Source of the DNA: JAJTHC01 sp044358835
GTDB lineage: Bacteria; Cyanobacteriota; Vampirovibrionia; Vampirovibrionales; JAJTHC01
Direction of reading: 5' to 3'
Assembly: GCA_044358835.1 (NCBI GenBank)
Contig: JBIKNF010000004.1
Location: forward strand, 1-64,000
Length of the DNA: 64,000 bases
Shown: one piece after another, positions 33,723 through 42,103 of the stretch
Numbering within the stretch: the stretch's first letter is position 1
How the letters are laid out: every line of letters starts with the position of its first letter
Made by a program: the position numbers and the translations under genes
Notes under the pieces: model-generated
Database searches by the model: none
What the model was told of the DNA's origin: nothing
What the model saw: the letters and a program-made list of their open reading frames with translations, nothing else

Positions 33723-34605
33723 CCCCCGTCTTAATTTCAACCGTTGGATGCCTGGCCTATTTATCCTACCTGTTGTTGTGGGGCTTTTTTGCTTGAATTA
33801 CATCCCGAGTTTTTACGCGTTTTATTTGAGCTTTCAGCAATGGAACCTTTTAGAAGCTCCACAGTGGGTGGGGCTAGAAAACTACCAGCACCTTTTGGCT
33901 TCGCCCGCCTTTGTTCAAACCCTGCGTCAAACGGCGTATTATGTGGGCGGAATCGTTCTAGTTGAACTCTTGTGTTCAATCCTTATTGCAACAGCCTTGC
34001 ATCGCCTAACCCGAGGCAAACGGCTGTTTCAAGTCTTGGCTTTTTTGCCCTATGTGACGCCTGCCATGGCGGCTAGCCTGATTTTTATGTGGATTTTTCA
34101 GCCTGAACAAGGCCTATTAAATAGTAGTTTACAAGCAGTGGGGGTGCTAAAAAGTCCGATTGCCTGGCTTTTTACGCCTCATACGGCCTTAATGGCCGTA
34201 ATAAGCCTTGAAGTATGGAAAGCAACAGGCTATAATATGCTCTTAATTTTGGGGGCCTTACAAGCCTTGCCCCAACACCTTGATGAAGCCGCAAGCTTAG
34301 ATGGGGCGTCTGGCTTACGAAAATGGTGGTGGGTCACGCTCCCTCAGCTCATGCCCACCGTTTTACTAGTAGCCATGATGACGACCATTCATGCCCTACA
34401 AGCCTTTGACGCCATTTACTTGCTCACCCAAGGCGGGCCCAATCGCGCCACAACCGTTTTGGCCTACGCCTTGTATGAAACCGCGTTTCAGCGTTTTGAA
34501 CTGGGGCAAGCCACCGCGTTGGGTGTTGTTATCTTTACCATTATTGCCATTTTAACTGGGTTACAATGGCGTTTGATACCATTTAAACGACTGAATAGCG
34601 TATAG
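33712..34605 (+). CDS. Sugar ABC transporter permease (MalF/UgpA type)
   Basis: The 297-aa protein has six membrane segments. The cytoplasmic EAA loop that docks the ATPase is seen as DEAASLDGASGLRKWWWVTLPQL. The start at 33712 has AAGGGG 9 bp upstream. A partner MalG-type permease and an ATPase are expected but absent. The gene is followed directly by a 146-bp mobile element, which encodes the last nine residues (IPFKRLNSV) and the stop codon. Confidence 0.9.
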   Translation: MRPNPRLNFNRWMPGLFILPVVVGLFCLNYIPSFYAFYLSFQQWNLLEAPQWVGLENYQHLLASPAFVQTLRQTAYYVGGIVLVELLCSILIATALHRLTRGKRLFQVLAFLPYVTPAMAASLIFMWIFQPEQGLLNSSLQAVGVLKSPIAWLFTPHTALMAVISLEVWKATGYNMLLILGALQALPQHLDEAASLDGASGLRKWWWVTLPQLMPTVLLVAMMTTIHALQAFDAIYLLTQGGPNRATTVLAYALYETAFQRFELGQATALGVVIFTIIAILTGLQWRLIPFKRLNSV

Positions 34606-34722
34606 GTGGATTCTAGGAGCCTAGACTCGCAGATGGGTGAAGTGTACATAAACGTACATAAGCACATCGAGAACCTGAGCGACAACGAAGACGCCAGACG
34701 CTATTTAATCGTTTAATTGGTA
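34577..34722. mobile_element. 146-bp MITE-like element, subtype 1
   Basis: It is a near-identical copy of 22939-23084, with the same length and the same TACCATTTAAACG outer end. Exact TGA duplications flank it (34574-34576 and 34723-34725). It sits in the last codons of the permease gene and 20 bp from the end of the converging histidine kinase gene. Confidence 0.88.
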
Positions 34723-34741
34723 TGAGTCCAAGACGCAGTCC

Positions 34742-36151
34742 CTAGTGGTTTGAAACATTGCGAGGCAACAACAACGCCATGGTCGTGCCTTTTCCCAATT
34801 CTGACCACAACAATTTTGCCGTGCCTTCATGGGCCTGCATAATTTTACGAATATACGCCAAGCCCAGCCCTGTGCCCGTGGCTTTGGTTGAAAAATAAGG
34901 CGTAAAAAGCTTTTCCACTTTGTCTTCAGCAATACCGACGCCTTCATCTTTCACTTTAATGTACAAATGCGTATCATCTTTTCGACTGGCCAAAGAAACC
35001 GTCACTTTTTTCCCTTCTGTGGTGGCTTCTAAGGCATTTTTAAGCAAATTAATCAAGGCTTGACGCATACGACCTAAATCCAACGAAACCACTAAGCCCT
35101 TTTCATCAAGTGAATCCTTACTGAATTGCATTTCAATCTTTAAAATCACGCCTTTTTCTTCGTATTTGGGACGATAAAACTCGCACACATCTTCTACAAA
35201 TTGCTGAAGATTGACGCTTTCATACTGTAGTTCAAGTGGCCGAGAATACTGCGTCAGTTCACTTAAAATAGTTTCTAAGTGCGCGGTGGCGTCTTTAATT
35301 TGATCGAGGTTTTTATGCAAGGCCTCAGGCACTTCTGCTGTTGTGGCCAGTTGCCCCAATTGCCCTTGAATAATTTGGGCGTATAGAGAAATCAACCCCA
35401 AGGGATTACGGATTTCATGAGCAATAACACTAGAAAGTTGGCCAATGGCGGCCATGCGTTCTTGTTCAGCCATGCGACGAGACAGTTCTTTTTCTCGTTC
35501 CAAGGCCAACGTCAGTTCACGGTTACGATTTTCTAAGTTAGACAAGAGCGAAGAGACAATCAACGAAAGTTTGTTATCGTGACGAGCGTCAAAAGGGGCC
35601 TGTTCCACCGCCACGTGCAAGGCGTCATGCCCGAGCCATTCCGCCAAATACAGAGACAAATTTCGCACATCCGCAGGGTTAAAGCTCCAGCCCCCTTGAT
35701 CCATACGAAAGGCTTGGGATGTTTCAGAATTCCAATGCACCACGGCACTCAATTTGTCGCTTAACAACAACATAAAGCCTACGGTGGGGGAAATGAGGTT
35801 TTCTGAAATAGCGGATTCACATTGATCTAAATTGAACACATGTAAACCCATCATGTTATGTAAGGGTAAACTCAACATGTTAAAGGTGTCGTCTTTCAAC
35901 GTTCTTAGAATCACCACGCCGTTGATCTGTTGATCTCTGACCATGCGAATGAGTGAACCATAAATGTTTTGGAAGGTGGCTCTTGAAAACAGGCCCGTGT
36001 GGGCGGAAAGTTGATTGAGCATTTCGTCAAATTTAGGACGCGAGACCACGGTGCTTTCATCGTCTTCTTCAAAGGGGTGAAATACATCAGAAATAGCAGA
36101 CTCAAGCATCGCAGAAGCTCCCAAAATTGTGTGGTTTGCATAAGAAGTCAT
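34742..36151 (-). CDS. Orphan soluble sensor histidine kinase
   Basis: The 469-aa protein has an N-terminal region of about 210 residues without membrane segments (GAF-like by size, not by clear motif). A short coiled coil follows, then the H-box IAHEIRNPLGLI (phospho-acceptor His). The HATPase domain shows N-box LINLLKNALEA, G1 KDEGVGI, F-box LFTPYFSTK and G2 GTGLGLAY. No response regulator is adjacent. It lies between the sugar permease and malQ, which suggests but does not prove a link to sugar metabolism. Confidence 0.92.
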   Translation of the reverse strand: MTSYANHTILGASAMLESAISDVFHPFEEDDESTVVSRPKFDEMLNQLSAHTGLFSRATFQNIYGSLIRMVRDQQINGVVILRTLKDDTFNMLSLPLHNMMGLHVFNLDQCESAISENLISPTVGFMLLLSDKLSAVVHWNSETSQAFRMDQGGWSFNPADVRNLSLYLAEWLGHDALHVAVEQAPFDARHDNKLSLIVSSLLSNLENRNRELTLALEREKELSRRMAEQERMAAIGQLSSVIAHEIRNPLGLISLYAQIIQGQLGQLATTAEVPEALHKNLDQIKDATAHLETILSELTQYSRPLELQYESVNLQQFVEDVCEFYRPKYEEKGVILKIEMQFSKDSLDEKGLVVSLDLGRMRQALINLLKNALEATTEGKKVTVSLASRKDDTHLYIKVKDEGVGIAEDKVEKLFTPYFSTKATGTGLGLAYIRKIMQAHEGTAKLLWSELGKGTTMALLLPRNVSNH

Positions 36152-36255
36152 AAAAGAAAAGGAGTTTTTCGTTTAGATGTTTCCTATTATAGACCCGCTT
36201 TTTAATTATGGCTAGGTAAACGTCTTAACTCCTGTGAAACCCATCAAGCAGACGA

Positions 36256-36285
36256 TTGCGCGGAGGCTTTCGCAAAACCTATAAT
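36256..36285 (+). promoter_or_regulatory. Predicted promoter of malQ
   Basis: TTGCGC and a consensus TATAAT (36280-36285) are separated by 18 bp, 44 bp before the malQ start. Confidence 0.6.
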
Positions 36286-36328
36286 GGTTGTATACTATCG
36301 TTATCTGGAAAGAAAGAAGAATCCTCCC

Positions 36329-38512
36329 ATGACCTCTGCCGTTCAAATTCGTCTAACTCCCTTGCAAACCTTGGCTCAAGCCTACGGTATTTCCCTTGAA
36401 TTTACAGATGCCTTCAACCAAGTGCAACAAACATCCCCCTATGCCCTTGAAAAAGTGTTAAATGCCTTGGGTGTTGGTTTTTGTGACACCGAAACGGCTT
36501 GTAAAAAACGCTTGGCCGAATGGGAAGAAGCCCAATGGAAGCCCGTTTTAGCACCCATGACGGTGTGGCGTCAAGGCGATGTGCAACCCCTTCGCATTCA
36601 ACTGAATTTTATGCCCAAATCACCTGTTGATTGGAAAATTACGGACGAATACGGCACTGTCTATACGGGTCAACTCGCCCTGAATCCGCTTAACAAAATT
36701 GATGAAAAAAGTTTTGACCGTCGTGGGCTTCTTTTTTCTAACAAAGAACTCCGTTTTGCGTGGCACTGGCATATTGAAGCGCAACTGCCCCAAGGGTATC
36801 ATCAAATCGAACTGAGCTACCGTGGGGAACGTTTGGTGCAAAGCAAATTGGCCGTAACTCCTCGTCATGCTTATATTCCTGAAGTGATGCAACAGGGCCA
36901 AGTATGGGGTGTTTCATCTCAACTTTATAGCTTTAAAAGTTCGCAAAATTATGGCATGGGCGATGTAAACGATCTACACTGCTTGGTAGATTCGCTTGCT
37001 GAAGTGGGGGCTTCGGCCATTGGCTTAAATCCCCTGCACCAAATTTTCCCGCATGATGCTTCGGCCATTAGTCCGTATTCGCCTTCAAGCCGTTTGTTTT
37101 TGAATTGGTTGTACATTCACCCGCAAAACAGTGTGGATTTTCATCAATCCGAGGTGGCTCAGCTACTTTACACGCAAAACAAAAACGTGATAGATTCTGC
37201 GCGAAATAGTGAACTGGTGGATTATGAAACGGTGGCGGATGTAAAGCGTCCGATTTTAGAGGCGATGTTTCAAAGCTTTAGTGAAAATCACCTGGCGAAA
37301 GATTCGGATCGTGCCAAGGCCTATGTGGCCTTTATGAAACGTGAAGGCGATGCCTTACATCAGCTTGCCTTATACGAAGCGCTTTGCGAATATTTTCACA
37401 CGCAAGATTCAAGCCTTTGGGGATGGCCAGTCTGGCCAGAAGCCTTCCGAAATCCTGACAGCCCTGAAGTAAAAACCGCTAGCGTGCGTTTGAATCAACG
37501 GGTTCAATTTTTTGCGTACCTTCAATTTTTAATGGATGAACAACTCACGGCGGTGGCCCACCATTGCGAAGAACGCCACTTGCCCGTAGGGCTTTACATG
37601 GATTTAGCGGTGGGTTCTGGCATTGGAGGGGCTGATGTGTGGATGAACCGTAGCCTCTATAGCACCAGTGCTTCTGTGGGTTGCCCGCCTGATTTATTCA
37701 ACCAGCTGGGCCAAAACTGGGGCCTGCCCCCCATTCGACCCGAAGTCTTAAAGGCCCAACAGTTTGAACCGTTTATTCAATTGTTGCGTGCCAATATGAA
37801 GTACGCGGGTGCCTTGCGAATCGATCACGCCTTGGCTATTTTTAGAGCGTATTGGATTCCTGTTGGGGAAACCGGTCAACACGGGGCGTATGTCGACTAT
37901 CCTTCCCATGAATTGCTGGGCTTGATTGCACTAGAAAGCCAACGGGCCAAGTGCTTGGTGATTGGGGAAGATTTAGGCACGGTTCCAAACTGGGTGCGTG
38001 ACACCTTTATGGATTGGAACATTTTTAGTTACCGTATTTTTTACTTTGAACGTGGGGCAGGCAATCAGTATATTGCGCCGCAAGATTACCCTGAAAATGC
38101 CCTAGTCACCATTTCAACCCATGATTTACCGACCTTGCAAAGCTATTGGCAGGGCAAAGATATTACGCTGAGAAATGAATTAAAGCTCTTTCCTACGCCA
38201 GAAAAGTTTGAAGAAGAATGGGCGGCTCGCCCCTTTGAGCGTCAAGCCTTGTTGGATGCGTTGATTCACAATAACGTGATGCCTGAAGGGTATAGTCATA
38301 ATCAAGCGGATTACCCAGAGGCCCTGCCTCAAGCCATTGCTCATGCGGTAGATGCCTTTTTGGCTCATACCCCCAGCAAACTACGCATGCTACAACTTGA
38401 AGATGCCATGGGCTTAACGAGTCAAGTCAATATGCCGGGTACGGTGAACGAGCATCCCAATTGGCGACGCAAACACCCCGTAAAAGTGGATGAGATCAAG
38501 AACATTTTATAA
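36329..38512 (+). CDS. malQ: 4-alpha-glucanotransferase (GH77)
   Basis: MalQ (amylomaltase) transfers maltodextrinyl units between alpha-1,4-glucans. The 727-aa protein is of the long type with an N-terminal extension of about 170 residues before the catalytic barrel. Catalytic-core motifs are MGDVNDL, YMDLAVGSG, ALRIDHALAIFRAYW (nucleophile Asp), IGEDLGTVP (acid/base Glu) and STHDLPTLQSYW. The start at 36329 is preceded by a purine-rich stretch; a longer in-frame ATG at 36284 overlaps the promoter -10. A strong terminator follows. Confidence 0.95.
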   Translation: MTSAVQIRLTPLQTLAQAYGISLEFTDAFNQVQQTSPYALEKVLNALGVGFCDTETACKKRLAEWEEAQWKPVLAPMTVWRQGDVQPLRIQLNFMPKSPVDWKITDEYGTVYTGQLALNPLNKIDEKSFDRRGLLFSNKELRFAWHWHIEAQLPQGYHQIELSYRGERLVQSKLAVTPRHAYIPEVMQQGQVWGVSSQLYSFKSSQNYGMGDVNDLHCLVDSLAEVGASAIGLNPLHQIFPHDASAISPYSPSSRLFLNWLYIHPQNSVDFHQSEVAQLLYTQNKNVIDSARNSELVDYETVADVKRPILEAMFQSFSENHLAKDSDRAKAYVAFMKREGDALHQLALYEALCEYFHTQDSSLWGWPVWPEAFRNPDSPEVKTASVRLNQRVQFFAYLQFLMDEQLTAVAHHCEERHLPVGLYMDLAVGSGIGGADVWMNRSLYSTSASVGCPPDLFNQLGQNWGLPPIRPEVLKAQQFEPFIQLLRANMKYAGALRIDHALAIFRAYWIPVGETGQHGAYVDYPSHELLGLIALESQRAKCLVIGEDLGTVPNWVRDTFMDWNIFSYRIFYFERGAGNQYIAPQDYPENALVTISTHDLPTLQSYWQGKDITLRNELKLFPTPEKFEEEWAARPFERQALLDALIHNNVMPEGYSHNQADYPEALPQAIAHAVDAFLAHTPSKLRMLQLEDAMGLTSQVNMPGTVNEHPNWRRKHPVKVDEIKNIL

Positions 38513-38516
38513 GTCT

Positions 38517-38545
38517 AAAAAAAGAGGGCATATTGCCCTCTTTTT
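38517..38545 (+). terminator. Terminator of malQ
   Basis: AAAGAGGGCA/TGCCCTCTTT has a 3-nt loop and ends in a T-run. The remaining 270 bp up to 38818 are AT-rich and hold no gene that I can see. Confidence 0.9.
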
Positions 38546-38818
38546 AGTAACACAATGTAAATAAAGTGCAATTATGAAGTGGGCCTTGTGTTTATTGTGT
38601 TGTAAACATTTGGGGAAATTATTCCAAAAAAACTATATGAAACTATCATGGGGCGATTTGTGCGTGCACGACTTCACAAGATCTCTTGAATTTTAATCGG
38701 CTCGGCCGATCTCGCATTAGTTGTTGGGAAGCACTTATGGCCGTATTGTTAAGATCACTCTCTCTATTCATGTTAATCAACACAGGCTTATTCAACTATA
38801 AAAAGGCATACACCACGG

Positions 38819-39586
38819 ATGAATCGTATTAGTTCCACTCCTTTTTCACCTTACGGAAACAGCCCGCCCGCTTTGATTTTTCCACCAGCTCAAGGGTATT
38901 CGAATGATTCAAACAATTACAGTAAATACCCCCCCGGTTCGCCTTTGGCCAATCCACCTTCGATTTATGGAAATACGTTTCAAGCGCCGCCTCGAACCAT
39001 TTCTGCGTTCACAGGGTATGACCCCCGTGTGGGATATAATCCCACCGTCTATGACAGCCCTGTTAGGCACGATGGCTTTTTGGGGTATATGGCCCCTCAA
39101 TATATTGGGCAATCTCCTGTTCCCGTGTATAGTTTAAAAGAACTCATGTTGGGTCGTGGGGATGCGACGATTTATCCCTACCCGCCTAGCTATAACACAC
39201 CGTTACCCGCTTACGCACCACTACAGAGCTATGGCCCACCGCAAAGCTACGGCCCACCACAGAGTTATGGCCCACCACAAAGCTACGCCGCGCCACCGCA
39301 GAGCTATGGCCAACCACAAAGCTACGCACCACCGCAAAGCTACGCACCACCACAGATCTATGGCACACCGCAAAGCTACGGCCCACCACCCAGCTACGCG
39401 CCACCGCAAAGCTACGGCCCACCGCAGAGCTATGGCCAACCACAAAGCTACGCACCACCGCAGAGCTACGGCCCACCACAGTCACAGTTTACTAGTTTTC
39501 AATATACAGGGCCACGTAATGCTTTGCAGAACCCCATTTATGGGCCACCCCAACAAACCCATCCCATGGGGGTTCGGTATTTTTAA
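38819..39586 (+). CDS. Gln-Ser-Tyr-(Gly/Ala)-Pro-Pro hexapeptide repeat protein
   Basis: I do not recognise this 255-aa protein. Residues about 138-222 are 14 tandem hexapeptides of the form QSY(G/A)xP, with single-residue slips. Tyr spacing is also regular in the N-terminal third. There is no signal peptide, membrane segment or catalytic motif. The composition (Pro, Tyr, Gln, Ser) resembles self-associating low-complexity or adhesive proteins. No clear ribosome site is seen before the ATG. The repeat is clean enough at DNA level to change copy number. Confidence 0.65.
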   Translation: MNRISSTPFSPYGNSPPALIFPPAQGYSNDSNNYSKYPPGSPLANPPSIYGNTFQAPPRTISAFTGYDPRVGYNPTVYDSPVRHDGFLGYMAPQYIGQSPVPVYSLKELMLGRGDATIYPYPPSYNTPLPAYAPLQSYGPPQSYGPPQSYGPPQSYAAPPQSYGQPQSYAPPQSYAPPQIYGTPQSYGPPPSYAPPQSYGPPQSYGQPQSYAPPQSYGPPQSQFTSFQYTGPRNALQNPIYGPPQQTHPMGVRYF

Positions 39587-39606
39587 AAGATTATACAAGT
39601 TAACGA

Positions 39607-41202
39607 TTAAGACAAATTCGTCACAAAGGTGAATAAGGTGGCGACTGGTGTGCCTGTGGATGTTTCATCTTCCAACATATCCGCCCCAGCAATATCTAAA
39701 TGCACAACAGGGGTGCCTTCTTTGGCACCACTCATCACAAAAGCCCCCGCGGTTTGAAACCCACGTTCACTGCCACGGTTGGTGTTGCGAATATCTGCCC
39801 CATCGAGCTTGGATTTAATGTTTTCAAAGTCTGCCGGGGTAACATCCACATACTGAACAGCATCCCCCCCACGTTGAGCAGACGCTTCAATTAAATGCCC
39901 CCACTTAGGTGAATTAGACATTAAACAAATGGTATTACCCACCGCCATTTTCGCAGCCCCTGTTAAAGTCGCAATAGTGATAATCGCTTCAGGATCCAAC
40001 GCATTGGCTTTGGTAACAGCATCAATCAAGGTCAAACGTCCTTCCGCATCTGTATGGCGGATTTCAACTTTCTTGCCACAGGTGGTATCCACAATCGAAT
40101 CAGGGATCATGGCATCTGAATCAATTTTATTGGGCGTTGCGGCCAAATACATATGCACTTCAACCGCTTCAGGTTGGAACTCCCCTAAGGCTTTGGCTAC
40201 CCCCAACACAGACGCACCGCCCGCCATATCTCCCTTCATCGTCACCATGTAATTACCCGGTTTAACTTGGTAACCGCCGGTGTCAAAAATAACCGATTTA
40301 CCCACTAACGCCACTTTACGGCTGGGGTTTGTACCTTTATAAACCAAGTGAATAAAGCGTGGCGGGTCACTCTTTACATTGCCACGAGCCACCGTATAAA
40401 AGCAAGGCATTTCTTTTTCAAGGGTCTGTAAATCATCTACCACGTTTAAAGTGAATCGATCAGGAAAGGCGTGAGCAATTTCTGTAGCAGCATCCACCAA
40501 GGTTTGCACGGTTTTGGTGTTCGCTGGCTTGTTGACGAGATCTTTGGCTAAAGCACGTCCATTATTTAAGGCGATCAAAAAGGGCAATTTTTTTTCGACG
40601 ACTTCGACGTGTTCCGTGATGAGAATCACTTTTTTGAAGGCTTTAACAGGCTTCAAGGATTCAGCGGAAACGTACGTAGCATCATACAAGGCTTTAAGCA
40701 CCGCTTGAGCAATGACATCAGCTTCGACGTTCACTTTGTTGTCTTCATCATTCAACAAGGAACCGCCAAAACGCTCATAATTTTTCACTAATGACACGGC
40801 AACCGTATGCAAGGATTCATCTTTGCCCAGCAACGATTTCAAAGAAAAGGCATAGGCTTTGCTTAACGCCCCTTGATCCGCATTTTTAGGTTTGCCTAAG
40901 CCAAGTAGAATCACACGTTTGACGGCATAGTGTTCACTTTGAGGCAAGCGCAAAATGAGTTGTGTGGCCCTAGCGCCGGAAAAACCTTCTTCCTGAGCAA
41001 AGTCATAAATACTAAAGCCAATGGCTTCACTTAGGGCGTCAATGGCGTGGCTTTGTGGGAAGCGAGGTGTTTTTTGACTTGCTTTGTCATTATCGTCATC
41101 TGCTCCTTCTGCTTGCCAAATCGGGCTAATCACCGTGGTGGCTTCTTTGTTGGTAAAAGGGCATTCATTACTCACGTGAATTACGGGGGCTAAGTTAGGC
41201 AT
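39607..41202 (-). CDS. pepA: Leucyl aminopeptidase (M17 family)
   Basis: This family removes N-terminal residues from peptides using two metal ions. The 531-aa protein has the M17 catalytic domain in its second half. VGKSVIFDTGG (metal/active-site Lys), MKGDMAGGASVLG (metal Asp) and the signature HTDAEGRLTLIDA (metal Asp/Glu and active-site Arg) are seen. The first signature residue of the usual NTDAEGRL is His here. The N-terminal domain is less conserved. It stands alone on the minus strand. Confidence 0.93.
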   Translation of the reverse strand: MPNLAPVIHVSNECPFTNKEATTVISPIWQAEGADDDNDKASQKTPRFPQSHAIDALSEAIGFSIYDFAQEEGFSGARATQLILRLPQSEHYAVKRVILLGLGKPKNADQGALSKAYAFSLKSLLGKDESLHTVAVSLVKNYERFGGSLLNDEDNKVNVEADVIAQAVLKALYDATYVSAESLKPVKAFKKVILITEHVEVVEKKLPFLIALNNGRALAKDLVNKPANTKTVQTLVDAATEIAHAFPDRFTLNVVDDLQTLEKEMPCFYTVARGNVKSDPPRFIHLVYKGTNPSRKVALVGKSVIFDTGGYQVKPGNYMVTMKGDMAGGASVLGVAKALGEFQPEAVEVHMYLAATPNKIDSDAMIPDSIVDTTCGKKVEIRHTDAEGRLTLIDAVTKANALDPEAIITIATLTGAAKMAVGNTICLMSNSPKWGHLIEASAQRGGDAVQYVDVTPADFENIKSKLDGADIRNTNRGSERGFQTAGAFVMSGAKEGTPVVHLDIAGADMLEDETSTGTPVATLFTFVTNLS

Positions 41203-41387
41203 AGAGTTCTTTCTTTCTCTTTAAAGGTCCCAAAAGGGACTATCTCTCATAACAGTATAAGTATAGCATAATTTTGGGCTTGTTCGTGACGTCTCGTGGT
41301 GAATCTTCCCACACACGTTTTATTCGACCTTTAAGCTGGATGCGATACAATACTAAGGTAGCCTACTTAAGTAAAGGATCCCGATTG

Positions 41388-41957
41388 ATGAAACATGCGA
41401 TGAGTGAAACCCAAGTTAAACGCCTGTGTAAAACAGTGTTACACGTGGCCATTGAATCACTGGCCCATACGCCTTACCTCCCACTGGCTGTAGAAGTGGA
41501 ACAGAGTCAAGGGCGTTTGGTGCTTCAGATTTTTGTGGAAAAGCAAGGCGTTCGTATTACCTTAGATGAATGTGCTGAAGCTTCTTTGGTATTGGAAGCC
41601 CCTTTAGCAGATTTGGCTGAACTTCAAGCCCATTCCTATGTGCTTGAAGTCAGTTCCCCTGGTTTGTTTCGTCACCTCAAAACCTTTCGTGAATTGGAAT
41701 TTTATAGAGGCAAAACCGTGACACTTAAACCGCTGGATGTCCCTGAATCAAAAGCTACTGCCCATTTATTTCCCCCCAAACAATTGGGGCAAGTGCAGGT
41801 TCAAAACGCTGATATACTCGTTTGCTTAAAAAGCGAAACAGGTACAGAAGAACGCTTTTTATTATCCAGCCTTCCCCAAGGGCAGGGTCTTTGCTTAGCC
41901 CCACCCATTCAATGGCCTAATGATGAAGAGGACGACCTTCCCCTAGACGCTGAATAA
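41388..41957 (+). CDS. rimP: Ribosome maturation factor RimP
   Basis: RimP is needed for 30S assembly. The start at 41388 has AAAGGA upstream and gives 189 aa. The N-terminal alpha/beta domain shows LEVSSPGLFRHLKTFRELEFYRGKTVTL, the RimP signature (family V-S-S-P-G-x-x-R-x-L). The C-terminal SH3-like domain is longer and acidic at the end. It opens the conserved rimP-nusA-ylxR-infB-rbfA cluster. Confidence 0.92.
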   Translation: MKHAMSETQVKRLCKTVLHVAIESLAHTPYLPLAVEVEQSQGRLVLQIFVEKQGVRITLDECAEASLVLEAPLADLAELQAHSYVLEVSSPGLFRHLKTFRELEFYRGKTVTLKPLDVPESKATAHLFPPKQLGQVQVQNADILVCLKSETGTEERFLLSSLPQGQGLCLAPPIQWPNDEEDDLPLDAE

Positions 41958-42103
41958 GTCGGTAAAACCAAATTGCTGTGTTAAAATATGTTTAAGACGC
42001 AATATGCGTCCTTGCATTTATTTATGCTTTGATTAACATGGTAGTAAGGCATTGTGCCAAACTGTTTACAATTAAATACTCGAACAATGAGGAGTCCTAA
42101 AAC

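Noticed and set aside
39186..39485. Long open frame antisense to the hexapeptide repeat gene
   Set aside because: It results from the regular DNA repeat, which keeps several frames open; its product is a simple Ser/Val/Arg repeat.
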